This document shows positions 38,701 to 47,389 of a DNA stretch of 64,000 nucleotides, one piece after another. A program made the translations under genes and the position numbers. Position 1 is the stretch's first letter, and each line of letters opens with the position of its first letter. The DNA comes from Datnioides undecimradiatus (Eukaryota > Chordata > Actinopteri > Lobotiformes > Datnioididae), in the NCBI GenBank assembly GCA_008933995.1, contig WARS01000007.1, forward strand, positions 5,762,923 through 5,826,922. Direction: 5' to 3'. The notes below the pieces were generated by a model, which was not told the origin of the DNA, did no database searches, and saw only the letters and a program-made list of their open reading frames with translations.

Positions 38701-41700
38701 ATAAAGAAAATATGAAGTTGTGAATTGCAGTCTGTACCCCAACTCACACCCCAGGGAATGGCACAGCATCCCAAATACACTTACTACACAGGCCGTGAAC
38801 AAGTGTGAGAGGAATTCATTTGGTCACACTGAACGTCTCATTGTATCTATCTGCAATCCTTACACCTAAACTAGCAACACCATCCACCACATAAAAATAT
38901 CAGGGGAGCTTGTCGACATGGTTCAGAAAAATATACTCAAAGCAGATGAAATGATTGTGTCACATCTGTGTACCTCGCTGGAGGGGGGTACCTGTGACCA
39001 GACTGTCCAGTAGAAAGTAGTAAGAAACCAAATGCAAGATAGCCAAACTCTGAATATTAGAAGAGATTTCATTTCAGAACATCTGTTGTCACATGTGATT
39101 TCTGTGCAGTCAATTAGTGTCCATCACCGCAGTCCGCCAGGTCATGAGAACAGACACACACACATTCAGTTTTTTGGGGATAGATTGTCAGATTCACTTT
39201 GTTGTTGAACAGTATGTAAAGACATAGGGAGAGAGTTGAAGAATTGAAGAACTAAAGAATTGTGTTTCTCAAATATTTACCTACAATTACTGACATTCCA
39301 TATACAGACACACAAGGGACACAAGTCATTATATTTCATTGTTATTCATTTTAGAAAAGTAAGACAAGTTTGGGTTTTTTTTCCAGAAAATTCATTTTCT
39401 TTGAATTTATATTAAAAAAGTTTCAAACCACGTTTTTTATAGAGTAGGTCTAGACTGTACTCTTTGTAATAATGTTTTTGTTAGAATGCCTTAGCCACCA
39501 TTATCAAATGTTTGGAAAAGGTCAATGACAGATTTTAAAAAAAAAGCTTTATTCTTCCTAGAGTCTGTATTAGTTCCTGATGTGACAATGTGGACCAATT
39601 TCTCTCTAAATTCATTTTGTTCATCTGCTGTTATAGTATCTGACTCAGCCCACTGGGAAATGTGATTAAATTGAACACAGCAAAACAGTTTGTATACAGC
39701 GGAGGTCAAAATGATACCCCACTAGCTCAGAGGGATTCTTTTATCCTTATTCCCAAATTTAGAAATGGGATTAATCCTGCACTTGTGCACTTCTTGAATT
39801 ACGCATGTCGGAGACTTTTAAGTCAGCTATTTAATCACCTATTTAAACAAGACACTGATCAAGTTTCATCAAGACCACACAGCAGTCTTTTTGATCTGAC
39901 AAGCTCTCACTCTTGCCATCACAGCGCTACTGCCCATTATGCTATTAAGTGCCATTTGCTACACATGTCGCGGTAATCGTTATGTTGATTGATTTCTCTC
40001 TATACCATGCCTGCCTGTTTTATTTTTTTATTACAACACTTGCATTGCTTTCCTTTATCAATATCATTTATATATTATTATTTAAAGTATAACTCTTTCA
40101 GTTTGTTGCATGCCGTGTCATAGCTGTTAAAATCCATCACAAAGGACTAAAGATGTGGAAGCATGTGTTTAAATGGTCCTATATTTTGGGTGATGTCATG
40201 CAGCTTCAACAAAACAAATTTTGTAATTTCCAGTCTTCTGCCTCAGTTTAAGGAGACCAATCAGCCTCCAAGACCTCTCAGTCAATAGGCAGGTAGTGTG
40301 CTCCAAGCTTGTTGACATGCTGCCAATAGGCCTTTCGGTTTGAGGTCTCAAGGTCGTGGATATTCTGCTGATGAAGTCTCTTGTGGCATCTTTTAGTAGG
40401 CTGGACTGAGCAATCCAAATGCTTCTAAACATTTCTCATTGAAGCCTTGGCACACACAGATCTTCTGTTTATTTGGAGTCATCCAATTTCTTGTTAGCAC
40501 CCTTGCTGAATAGTAACATCCCTTTGTATTCATTGTCATGTCCTTCTTTACAACATCAGAGAAGTGTGTGTAAATGGAGTGCACCCTGTTGGCTGCTAAG
40601 GCCCCCAAATCAGCTATTCAGGTAACCAAAATTAATCATAAGTGATACTGGCCAGATTAAAGGTGTTAAAGGATAGGGCTAGGGAATAGATGAGCGCTAA
40701 TATATTACACATCTGCACTATCCTTTTAAATGGCAAATTGGTGGTGTATTAGCAGTGTATTGATGCAATTGTGTAGGACCAGACAACAATGTAATTTAGT
40801 CCATTTCTCTTCCTTTAGTAAGGCTGGGATTATGGTTCTCTGAAGATAAATGTAACACTGCTGTGTAATTACACTTGACACAGGTGTTATCTGAAATCGT
40901 AGGTTGCAGGGGCTCCCAGAGGAGCCAGCAGGCTTACTCTATCCCCAACGCTGCATTGCGCGGTCTTGAGCGTAAAGCCAGCTGATGGGTTGATCAGCGT
41001 TAAAGCAGATTAAACATAGCCAATTAGCAAACTCCAGCCTGAAAAATGGAAGCATTCAATGAGTGTAGATCACTCTTTTCTTTTATTTTTTGGTTATTAT
41101 CTCAATTATTGCACTATTACACAGTTACTGAATAGCAGACTTGAAGCATTTGCTACTCTTTATATAGCACTTTAACCTTACAGAAGAGCGCCTCTCTTAT
41201 ATCTGAAAAGGCTCTGAGTCAGTGCTTCAACTCACCACCCAAAGTAAATCTGAAGAGCATAACATAACCCAAAGTGTCCATCCACTCCATTAGAACATGT
41301 CATCACAATCAAAGTGTCCACCCACTCCATTAGAACATGATATCACATTAGACATGTCTTTCAGGCCAGCCTTTTGTTCTCAACTCTTTCAAAGACAGAT
41401 AGAAACCCTATAGAGGACTTAAACATGGCTCAGCTCCACTTCATTAATCAGTGTGGCAACTGAAAATTTTACCCCAGAAACGTGGCCTTTAGGTTTTAGT
41501 TTCCTCCTTTCTTTACTACCTTTTACATAGTGGGATATAGTGGTTTGTTGAGACCAAAGGGATGGGAAGGGCAGGCTATTATCATGTGGGCCCACATTTT
41601 GTTCCCATCTCCGAGTTACACAAGTGACTCCTAAAAGCTTCTTACTCCTCTCACTCTTGCTTCTTGAGCCAATCGACTGGGGGCTTGAGAAAAGTAGCTA

Positions 41701-42797
41701 GCTAATCTGCTGCAAAGGTACCTACATTTGGGGGTGGGTAGTGGTATGTTTTCACAATACCAATGGTTAAAAGAGACGATAATGTGTCATCTTCAGTTCT
41801 GCAGCCATTGTTTTCAACCTCTTGGGGGAGCTGGCAGTTGGCAGCAGCAGCTGTAGCAGCAGCATCCAATGCTGCATTTTGTCTCTGAAGCATTTACTCC
41901 AATGCTTGTTTTTCCTTTTGTAGTCATTGCAATAGACTGTTGCACAATCAAACCCACAATTCCCATCTTACCAATGACAAGCCCTGCAGTCTGCATACCA
42001 TAGCTGACAACTCCACCTGATGTGGACTGATGTTGACAACAAACCTGGGCACCATAGGCAGTAATTCATGAGGTGTATAGGCCATCCCTGTCTTTGTTGT
42101 CATCGCATGAAGATGAAAACAGGATGAGGAGCATCATTATTGTGCTTCTCTGGTGATTACACCCTCCATGGTTGAATAAGCTCAACCTAATTTGCTGAGC
42201 ATGTACTTGCAAATTTCAGCGCACAGAGACATAGAGCGTCTAAGTCCACAGGGACTTGTTAAAGGGCAAAACCTAAACTGTATCAATTCATCAGAGAGGA
42301 AACCCTACAAATCAAGAGCTTCATATGTGTGCACTGTATAAATGGTGCAAATGCAAAGGAGTGTTCATGGCTTAAGACACATTATTGCAACAGAGAATAA
42401 AATATTCTTTTTTCAGCAACAATACAAAGCTAAGTTGTTTCTATATGGCTGACCGATGTACTCTTCTTCCAGGATCCATTGGGCAGGCACAGAGACAGCC
42501 ACCCAGTGGTGTGGTTACATGAGTGGTGCAGTACAATCTGGTCAGCGAGCGGCTCTGGAAGTACTGGCTGAACTCTGTCCCATGGCTCTGACCCAGGAGG
42601 ACCAGGAGGCATTGCAGCACAGTCAAATTGCCAGTGGACCTGCTAAGGAAGCACAGTCATCCAAACTTGCATACCTGCCTAAAAGCAAGGCTTTGGTCAT
42701 AGCAACACTAACAGTAAGTGCTGCTCTCTTGCTAGCCCAGAATCAGAGAGCACTAAAGATCAAAACGTTCTTGATGAATGCATTTTCAACAACCTAG
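6758..42797 (+). CDS. flavin-containing monoamine oxidase-like protein, 12 coding exons, 535 aa
   Basis: Exons: 6758-6875, 6999-7086, 9839-10019, 10596-10710, 11989-12146, 13289-13378, 15882-15966, 24637-24737, 31099-31257, 33102-33188, 35698-35798, 42473-42797. All junctions are GT-AG with matching phases, giving 1608 nt. The family oxidises amines to aldehydes, releasing H2O2 and ammonia, at the outer mitochondrial membrane. Visible landmarks: the FAD dinucleotide-binding motif [11 protein letters not shown] (about residues 10-20) and VEGKDRVGGRT; GGQWVG; the AQE glutamine (Q215, matching MAO-A Gln215); K305 in GHMIKF (the flavin-N5 lysine); SGGC with C405 (the covalent FAD cysteine); [14 protein letters not shown] with Y443 (an aromatic-cage tyrosine); and a hydrophobic anchor at 501-517. 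The length matches MAO (520-527). The residue after C405 is proline, not tyrosine. It looks like a divergent fish MAO paralog rather than canonical mao; polyamine or L-amino-acid oxidases are less likely because of the SGGC and C-terminal anchor. I do not recognise a settled symbol. Confidence 0.93.
6999..7086 (+). CDS. amine oxidase exon 2
   Basis: 88 nt. It completes the aspartate of the DRVGGRT motif, then GGQWVG. Acceptor ATGCAG, donor AG|GTAATG. Ends in phase 2. Confidence 0.92.
7903..7946. repeat. (TA)-rich microsatellite at the LINE 3' flank
   Basis: Imperfect ATATATCTATATAGATATA repeats, largely self-complementary, directly next to the 3' end of the LINE. Confidence 0.9.
7949..9226 (-). 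mobile_element. 5'-truncated R2/R4-type LINE (Rex6/Dong-like) in intron 2
   Basis: Minus-strand retroelement remnant, antisense to the oxidase gene. The 5' limit starts within a reverse-transcriptase thumb region (motif YKYLGI), and the 3' end follows shortly after the ORF stop. Both ends lie against TA microsatellites, which suggests insertion into a TA tract. LINE copies are usually 5'-truncated, as here. The C-terminal zinc motif and restriction-like endonuclease place it in the R2 group of non-LTR elements rather than the APE-type LINEs. Confidence 0.8.
7997..9070 (-). CDS. C-terminal ORF of the R2/R4-type LINE (CCHC plus restriction-like endonuclease)
   Basis: 357 codons open. A zinc-binding C-x2-C-x8-H-x4-C motif lies at residues 167-184 (CRLC, QHI, AGC). 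The endonuclease core has PD at 251-252 and DIAIP with D267, fitting the PD-x(12-14)-D signature. This nuclease nicks target DNA to prime reverse transcription. The frame continues open upstream without a start to about 9178, where a single-base deletion separates it from the YLGI thumb segment, so the ATG at 9070 is not a true start. The reverse-transcriptase palm is missing, so this copy cannot move by itself. Confidence 0.75.
   Translation of the reverse strand: MPVIRYPAGIINWPKDEVQTTDIKTQKLLTMHGGFHPKSSTQRLYTKRKEGGRGLVSVRATIQDETSKIQEYIKKMAPLDGVFSESLKQWTPDEWTQDEPSWEDKPLHGMYHRQISEVADMEKSYQWLVRAGLKDSTEALIMAAQEQVLNTRAIEAQIYHTRQDPRCRLCKEAPETVQHITAGCKMLAGKAYMEHHNQVAGIVYRNICAEFGLEVPRSKWETPPKVIENERAKILWDFQVQTDKMVMANQPDIVVVDKTQRKAVVVDIAIPSDGNIRKKEHEKLEKYQGLKEELEKAWQVKTSVVPVVIGALGAVTPKLEQWLQQIPGKTTDISVQKSAILGTCKILRRTLKLPGLW
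9229..9320. repeat. TA and TG/TA-rich microsatellite at the LINE 5' flank
   Basis: (TA)8 followed by imperfect GTGTGTATA repeats, directly beside the truncated LINE end. Confidence 0.85.
9839..10019 (+). CDS. amine oxidase exon 3
   Basis: 181 nt. Begins [18 protein letters not shown], matching the VGPTQNRILRL segment of MAO. Acceptor TTTTGCAG, donor AGG|GTGAGG. Ends in phase 0. Confidence 0.92.
10524..10571. repeat. (TG)24 microsatellite before exon 4
   Basis: An uninterrupted TG tract of 48 nt in the sense strand of intron 3, ending 24 nt before the first base of exon 4. It gives UG repeats in the pre-mRNA next to the polypyrimidine region. Confidence 0.95.
10596..10710 (+). CDS. amine oxidase exon 4
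   Basis: 115 nt. Carries [15 protein letters not shown], equivalent to the MTMKELIDKICWT helix of MAO. Acceptor TTTTTCACTCAG, donor GCAG|GTCAGG. Ends in phase 1, so skipping it would shift the frame. Confidence 0.9.
11275..11420 (+). repeat. degenerate teleost interspersed repeat (GCCAAGATGGCGAC type)
   Basis: Contains GCCAAGATGGCGAC, then GGTGATGTCACACT and CACGTCCATTAGTT. This order of blocks recurs in fish genomes and again in intron 7. The class is not assigned. Confidence 0.45.
11989..12146 (+). CDS. amine oxidase exon 5
   Basis: 158 nt. [18 protein letters not shown] matches the VSALWFLWYVKQCGG segment, and AQE contains Q215, the equivalent of the substrate-cavity glutamine Gln215 of MAO-A. 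Acceptor TTTTTCTGCCAG, donor AAAG|GTAAAT. Ends in phase 0. Confidence 0.93.
13289..13378 (+). CDS. amine oxidase exon 6
   Basis: 90 nt, exactly 30 codons. [15 protein letters not shown] matches GGSGQVSERIMDLLG of MAO. Acceptor CTCTCCACAG, donor GCAG|GTAGAG. Phase 0 on both sides. Confidence 0.92.
13640..14515. repeat. nested degenerate copies of a teleost ATTAATC/GCAGCC-type element
   Basis: Blocks such as TTCAAGCAGAAGTGTCAAAC, CAGCTTTCAAATGTGAATG and AATTAGTAGCAGCC occur in the order known for a common non-autonomous fish repeat that ends in AT-rich cGATTAATcg-type sequence. At least two overlapping copies. Boundaries are approximate and come from pattern memory. Confidence 0.45.
14575..14885. 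repeat. degenerate teleost interspersed repeat (CACTCAAATTCACAGCTACA type)
   Basis: Has the recognisable sequence of blocks GGGTCACAGGAGGCTG, GCCAGTCTATCACAAGGCTA, CACACTCAAATTCACA, CACGGAGAGAACGTGC and CACACAGAAAGGCCTCCAG. This is a very abundant fish repeat, often placed in LINE/L2-like sets. The 147-codon ORF across it is a by-product. Confidence 0.6.
15882..15966 (+). CDS. amine oxidase exon 7
   Basis: 85 nt. [14 protein letters not shown] matches CKYVINAIPPTL of MAO, the strand before the substrate domain. Acceptor TGTTTCAACAG, donor GCAG|GTCAGT. Ends in phase 1. Confidence 0.92.
18141..18244 (+). other. pseudo-exon with consensus splice sites in intron 7
   Basis: Acceptor TCTTCTCATGCAG and donor AACAG|GTAAGC flank 104 nt that stay open in the frame arriving from exon 7. 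Because 104 is not a multiple of three, exon 8 would then be read out of frame and reach a stop. The peptide has no match to the oxidase family. It could be a poison exon or chance. Confidence 0.3.
19420..19620 (+). repeat. second degenerate GCCAAGATGGCGAC-type interspersed repeat
   Basis: CTGTCAATCAAGATAG, AAAGATGGCCAAAC, AAAATGGCAGTCAGCAAACC and GTGGCCATGTCCACTTCTG follow the same order as the known fish repeat and share blocks with 11275-11420. Confidence 0.5.
21089..21356. repeat. pyrimidine-rich (CTT/TCATCT) tract
   Basis: About 270 nt made almost wholly of imperfect CTT, TCATCTTCTT and TTTGTTC units. It produces the Leu/Phe/His-rich 134-codon ORF, which is not a gene. Confidence 0.8.
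22780..23135 (+). repeat. degenerate teleost repeat (AATTCATCCTGAGGGGAACAT type)
   Basis: GCATGTTAGCATGCA, ATGATGGGAA, TTGTGGCGCCAGGAAAAGTC, TTCATCCTGAGGGGAACAT, TTTGCTGAGACATTTC and CATAGTGGTGGACCAACCAA occur in the standard order of a repeat that is very common in percomorph fishes. Confidence 0.65.
24637..24737 (+). CDS. amine oxidase exon 8
   Basis: 101 nt. [20 protein letters not shown] followed by [10 protein letters not shown]305 is the lysine that contacts flavin N5 through water in the family. Acceptor GTTTTCCCAACAG, donor GACG|GTGAGT. Ends in phase 0. Confidence 0.94.
24738..31098 (+). other. intron 8 of the amine oxidase gene
   Basis: 6.4 kb with no recognised exon or clear transposon. 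Between 25.7 and 26.4 kb several overlapping minus-strand ORFs of 60-100 codons look mildly protein-like but match no family I know. Confidence 0.8.
31099..31257 (+). CDS. amine oxidase exon 9
   Basis: 159 nt, 53 codons, phase 0 on both sides. [12 protein letters not shown] and [20 protein letters not shown] match AFWKKKDYCG and ITLDDTKPDG...IMGFILA of MAO-A. V336 occupies the selectivity-gate position that is Ile335 in MAO-A and Tyr326 in MAO-B. Acceptor TTTGCCTGCAG, donor AGAG|GTGAGT. Confidence 0.95.
32746..32796. repeat. (TTA)10 followed by (CA)8 microsatellites
   Basis: Two adjacent simple repeats in intron 9, about 300 nt before exon 10. Confidence 0.9.
33102..33188 (+). CDS. amine oxidase exon 10
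   Basis: 87 nt, 29 codons, phase 0 on both sides. Ends in HYEEK, identical to the VHYEEK motif of MAO. Acceptor TTCTGTGTGCAG, donor GAAA|GTAAGT. Confidence 0.94.
34229..34293 (+). ncRNA. candidate 65-nt hairpin, miRNA-like or snap-back repeat
   Basis: The arms 34229-34246 and 34276-34293 are perfect 18-nt reverse complements (ATGGCTTTGACTTTGGAC and its complement). After a small bulge, a further 5-bp GTGTT/AACAC stem forms inside. The size and shape fit a pre-miRNA, and it lies in the sense strand of an intron. I do not recognise it as a known miRNA. Confidence 0.3.
34382..34407. repeat. short perfect inverted repeat
   Basis: TTTACGTAGA and TCTACGTAAA separated by 6 nt, 89 nt after the larger foldback. 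Confidence 0.8.
35698..35798 (+). CDS. amine oxidase exon 11 (FAD-linking cysteine)
   Basis: 101 nt. [11 protein letters not shown] carries C405, the equivalent of Cys406 of MAO-A, which bonds covalently to FAD. The next codon, CCT, gives P406 where MAO-A and MAO-B have tyrosine. [17 protein letters not shown] follows as PPGIMTQYGRVIRQPVGR does in MAO. Acceptor CTTTTCAG, donor GCAG|GTAATC. Ends in phase 2. Confidence 0.95.
35799..42472 (+). other. intron 11 of the amine oxidase gene
   Basis: 6.7 kb. It contains a 40-bp tandem duplication (41270-41348). Short ORFs on both strands near 39.5-40.6 kb match nothing I recognise. Confidence 0.85.
41270..41348. repeat. two-copy 40-bp tandem repeat
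   Basis: CAAAGTGTCCATCCACTCCA and the sequence following, through ATTAGAACATG, repeat once with a 40-nt period and a few mismatches. Confidence 0.85.
42473..42797 (+). CDS. amine oxidase exon 12 (terminal coding exon)
   Basis: 325 nt to TAG at 42795-42797. [20 protein letters not shown] matches the [21 protein letters not shown] motif that closes the FAD site; Y443 is the second aromatic-cage position. A polar linker, then a 17-residue hydrophobic helix (501-517) and a basic tail, match the outer-membrane anchor of MAO. Acceptor CTCTTCTTCCAG. A strong GTAAGT lies inside at 42714. Confidence 0.94.
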
Positions 42798-43137
42798 CAT
42801 AACATTTTCCTATTGTAACAGAAACCTGTAGAGGGTCTCCACAGTGAAGTTGCCCACTAATATCTGTTGTCTCCTTTTCTTTAATGTACCAGATGTACCA
42901 GATCAAATGATTTTGTGATATTGGTCAATAGTGGTATCAATGTGTTATTTCAAAATGACTGTATATGTGCAGATTAAATACATAGTGATCTTGAAACAGT
43001 TGCATCGTGTTCACTGCCATTTCTTTTTTAATTACTGAATTTTGATCCGTGGTATGATATGTATTTTCAATATGAAATAGTGATTAATAATCTACATTTT
43101 TTTTCATTTTAATGCATTTTAAACTTTTTAACATTTA

Positions 43138-43143
43138 AATAAA
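43138..43143 (+). terminator. candidate polyadenylation signal AATAAA for the amine oxidase mRNA
   Basis: AATAAA 341 nt after the stop codon, in an AT-rich 3' UTR-like stretch. Further AATAAA motifs occur near 43305-43340, so the true site is uncertain. Confidence 0.35.
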
Positions 43144-43639
43144 ACCCAAGAAAAGAAGGATTTAATGACCCAAGCAATATTTAAATTTTACAATTTTATT
43201 TTTTTTGTCAATTTTAAAGTCCAAACAAAGCATTATTTCGAGACTATGTATCCTTTGTATTGTGATGAATTTTTGAGTGAAACAGAACTGGCAGGCGGGA
43301 CATAATTAAATAAATAAATTAAATAAAATATCATAAATAAAAATTATTTTCTGCAGTAGCACAGAAATCAATGGGAGACATTTGCATTCCAATCATATCT
43401 CATCTCATTTGCCCATGTAACATTTCAAATTGTGACCATAAAATTTTGGTTGTGCTTGTAAGCTTCGGGCTTCAGAGCGATCATGTTGTGTTTAAACCAG
43501 TTTGCAGTGAGAAAATGGAGCTTTCATACTGCATGCCTTGCTTTGTTTGCCAAAGAGCCATAAAACCTGCTTGAGAAGCTTGGAGCAGAGCCACACGCGC
43601 GTTTGTTCGCCCACCAAACCACCAACAGACATTCCAATG

Positions 43640-43935
43640 AGCCTAAGATGGATGAAGCGGTCACACAATGATAACGTCCCAGAGAAAGCGATTTCATCAC
43701 TATCACTTGATTGCACAGTTGATTGAAAGAATTTTTGTCAGTCCCTGTGTCTCTCATAGAGAGTATCTCAAATCCTCACTGATCATTGGATGGTAGTCTG
43801 TGACTTCATTGGCGCCATGGCTTGCTATTTGTCTTTGTTATCACTAGCTTGTGCTGAATCAACTTCCTTCTCTCCCTGGTTTCATTTGAGCCTGTGCAGG
43901 CTGAATCAAGACCAGCAGCACAACAACCCCAAACA
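43640..43935 (+). repeat. dispersed repeat, copy A
   Basis: Shares long near-identical blocks with 45945-46225, for example TGATTGCACAGTTGAT, AGAGAGTATCTC, CTATTTGTCTTTGTTATCAC and CAGGCTGAATCAAG. Both copies are in the same orientation. No coding family recognised. Confidence 0.8.
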
Positions 43936-45944
43936 TGGGAGTTTTTTGCACAGAGTATCAAATTTTAATGTAAAATACAAAAGATATATACTTTCCGTTT
44001 TCTCCAACTTGACCCCACTGAGAGGAAGGGTAAAACCGATGAGTGTGCTATTCCAGGGACTTCACACTACTCTTCAATTCCTTCTTTCGGTGTATATCAG
44101 CAGCTTCAGGCATGCATGGTATAGTGTACCATGTGTGGGATTGGCAGCCTGCCTTTTTAGTTGCTGTTTTGTTGTTGTTGAGTGTATTCTTGTTCTTGGT
44201 TTTGACGGTGAATGTGTAATCATTGTGAAATAATGAGAATAACTATTTAGTAAATTAATTACAACATATTTAAACCATGCAGTCTTTTAAAGCCCACGCT
44301 GTCAAAAGAAAATCAATGCAAAGATGAGAGAGTGAGAGGAGCTTTTTATAAGTTTTCGTGAACAGTGATAAGAAACCTTGAAGTGTGAATGCTAACAAGC
44401 TTCAAAATGTTCGTATGTTCACAGTGAAAAGAAGCACATTGATATATAGCTGCCAGTTGCTTGCCATATAATATAAATTCATATCATAATTCAGAAGACC
44501 TATTGTGTTTCATAAAGATTCATGAAGGAGGAGCGTGTGCAGGATGTTTTGATGCTCCCAAGATAAGGGTGAAATGCTTAATGAATTTTTCAGCCCGTGA
44601 AAGTTTAAAAGCCCAAAATATGGTACATAAATTAAAAAATAGGAAAGACAGATCAGCATCTTTCTCCGTCATGCTCTGCTCTGCAAACTGGACTGTGTTT
44701 CTGCATTTCGGCCCTACTTTTTTAGTAAGAGATTGGGGTAAAGGCTCAAAGTAATGTAATTTCTGCAGCCTCTATAAACACCTGTCGTAGCACGTGCCTT
44801 AGTGTTTGCCTTCAGGCAATAGCACTAACTTTAAAAATTCATACACTGCAGTGCAGGGTACTCCATATGTGTGACCATAAACAATTATTTTCTCAGAACT
44901 TAACCTCAGCCTATTTGTTTAAGCATATATGCTTTTTAATAATAAAACTATAAGTAACTCTGGAACAAATACTGCCTTTGTGAAGCATGTAATATTCGTT
45001 TATTTTAAATTACATCCGTAAGGGCTTGATTCAAAACTGCCAACTGTGTTTAGACTGCATTTTGTTGCATTGTTATTCAAATATGCCATCAAGTGCCTTT
45101 CAGTTAATGTTGGCAAGGGTTTACTTATGGCCTCTGCGCCTCGTTGCCAGTGTTTAACATACATCATGATTTTTCAGGCCGTTTTGAAAACTTAATGAGT
45201 CATTTGTGCAGCTGCCTTTGCAGCTGTGATTAAGTTGTTTCAAAGACCAGTTTTCTCTGGAATTATGTTGATACTGTACAATTGTGTGGCACCAATTTGA
45301 CCGATGCCAGCATTCAACAGTTTTCCTTTTCTTCCGAGGCAAAAAGTAAAAGGGGTTGACGACCATGTAGCATGTCTAACTTTTGTGCTGTGATTAACTT
45401 TTGACCTGAGATCAGCAATCAAGAGAACCCCACTGATATAGCATCACACTCAATAGTTTTCAGGTTCATAATGGGCAGTTTAAAAAGAAAAAACTGAAAT
45501 CAATGAAACAGTAGAATTGAAAAGGGTTTTTTTTTTTAGTTCCATGCAATGTTCTTCTTTGTCAAAATTGGCACCTGCATAATGACTCAATTGCCAATAG
45601 TTTAGTCAGAGAAATGGTTATATTATGCTAGTAGCAGCTAATTTAGCTTCCGGCATCTCTACTAGCTGGTAGACATACCCTATGCGCAGATATTTTCACA
45701 CAGTCTTATGTGATGCATTTTACATTCAAATAAATTAGCATTTCACATAATGCAGGGTGTTGCACAAAAATCCAGTATCAACATTCTGTGAGGAAATTGA
45801 CTGGGAAAGCCAGCTGCACAATTAATTTTTTTAGATCATCATTTTGAGTTTTAGTGTGTTTTGAAGTGAAAATTAGACAAATCACAGGGGAACAACAAGG
45901 TCACAGAGTCTCAGAGAGATTGTTGTGCTTCCTCTTGTTAGATG

Positions 45945-46225
45945 CAACCACATGAGCCAATCATACAGTGAAAACATCTAAGAGGAAGTGATTTCATCGT
46001 TATCAATTGATTGCACAGTTGATGAAAGGGCTTTTGTCGGTCCTCGTTTCTCTCCTAGAGAGTATCTCCAACACCCACTGATCATTGAACAGCAGTCTAG
46101 TGCCATGGCTTACTATTTGTCTTTGTTATCACTAGCTTGCACTGGATCAACTGCCTCCTCTCCCCGGTTTCATTTAAGCCTGTCCAGGCTGAATCAAGGC
46201 CAACAACCCAACATCCCCATATACA
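45945..46225 (+). repeat. dispersed repeat, copy B
   Basis: Direct repeat of copy A, about 2.3 kb downstream. It lacks an 11-nt block present in copy A before GCCATGGCTT, and diverges after CCAACATCCCC. Confidence 0.8.
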
Positions 46226-47350
46226 CTGCAGTGCCTGCGACAGAACAGATTTCCACTCAGATTTCCACACGGGGAACATGCATAAAACAACTGTGTGAGC
46301 AACAAGGTGCATAAATAGCCTCAGAGGCTGAACAAGAAGGAATGACCAAGCCTGCCAGTTGTTCAAGGTCATTCAGACAAAATCAGAACTAACATTCATG
46401 AATACGCAACAAAGCTGAACACCAACCCAACTGAGAAAGAAGAAAAAAAAAAATTGATTTCCCAGCATCCATTATTCAGGACCAAGGACAGCATCAGTGC
46501 TGACAAGAAGATGTTAATGTGAGAAATGTACAAATTAATCTACTAAGAGAAGCACAATAACACGAAGGTTTAAAAAAAAAAAAACAAGCTTCACTCACCA
46601 TCAACATTGCTGAAGGCAACAAGTGTTTGCGTGGGGCTGTGAGAGGACGATATCTTTCCAGTCATCAGTGCTCTTCTCTGAGTTCAATCTCTGCAGCCAG
46701 CTGCACTAACTGGGACTGCTGTGAGTGAAACACAGCTTGATGATGAGTTGTGAGAATTGAGAACAAAGTTTTCACAAGTCAGTCAAAGAAAAAGCATGTC
46801 TGAATGCAAGGAAGAATTATCCGCCCCTGGCAGTGCTACAGTAACTGATCAGACAACAATATGCTAGCATCTGTCCTCGGAGTCATTTCCAACCAGTCTC
46901 TGTCCTTGACACGAGCAAACAAACTGGCTTTTTAAGTGTAAACAGACCTGGTAAAGCTATAATAATCTTAATTTTGGTTTGTCAATCCCAACATCATTGG
47001 AGTGGTCCAGCTAGAAGTAAGTTGGTGCAGTTGAGGAGAGTTTCTAAACTGTGTCCTAGCTGTTCCCTTGACTTCTGGAGCATCTGGATTAATAGCTGAT
47101 GTAGACTTTGGGGGGAAAAAAAAACAAAAAAACATTTTGCAAATTCCATTTTCATCATGGGCCTGTTAGCCAGAGCTGTTGAAATTGGAGTTGTGGCAGT
47201 TTATAGATTTCTGGTGTTGTTGGAAATGGTGGAAGTGGCACGTGACGTGAGGCAATCAATAGTTCCAACACTTTGAACACAGTGAACCCAATTCATTTGT
47301 AGCGTTTCTAAGCCACATGGTTTGGTAATTTGATATAGTGACAGCATTTT

Positions 47351-47389
47351 TAGATAGATAGATAGATAGATAGATAGATGCTAGATTCT
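47351..47389. repeat. (GATA)n microsatellite
   Basis: About nine uninterrupted TAGA units. Confidence 0.95.

Noticed and set aside
39491-39976. Opposed ORFs of 72 and 104 codons in intron 11
   Set aside because: They overlap on opposite strands and neither has a recognisable motif. One could be a retroelement relic, but I could not identify it.
46585-46700. Minus-strand exon-like block with acceptor CTGCAG and donor GTGAGT
   Set aside because: The only open frame ends in a stop just before the donor, and no partner exons exist nearby.
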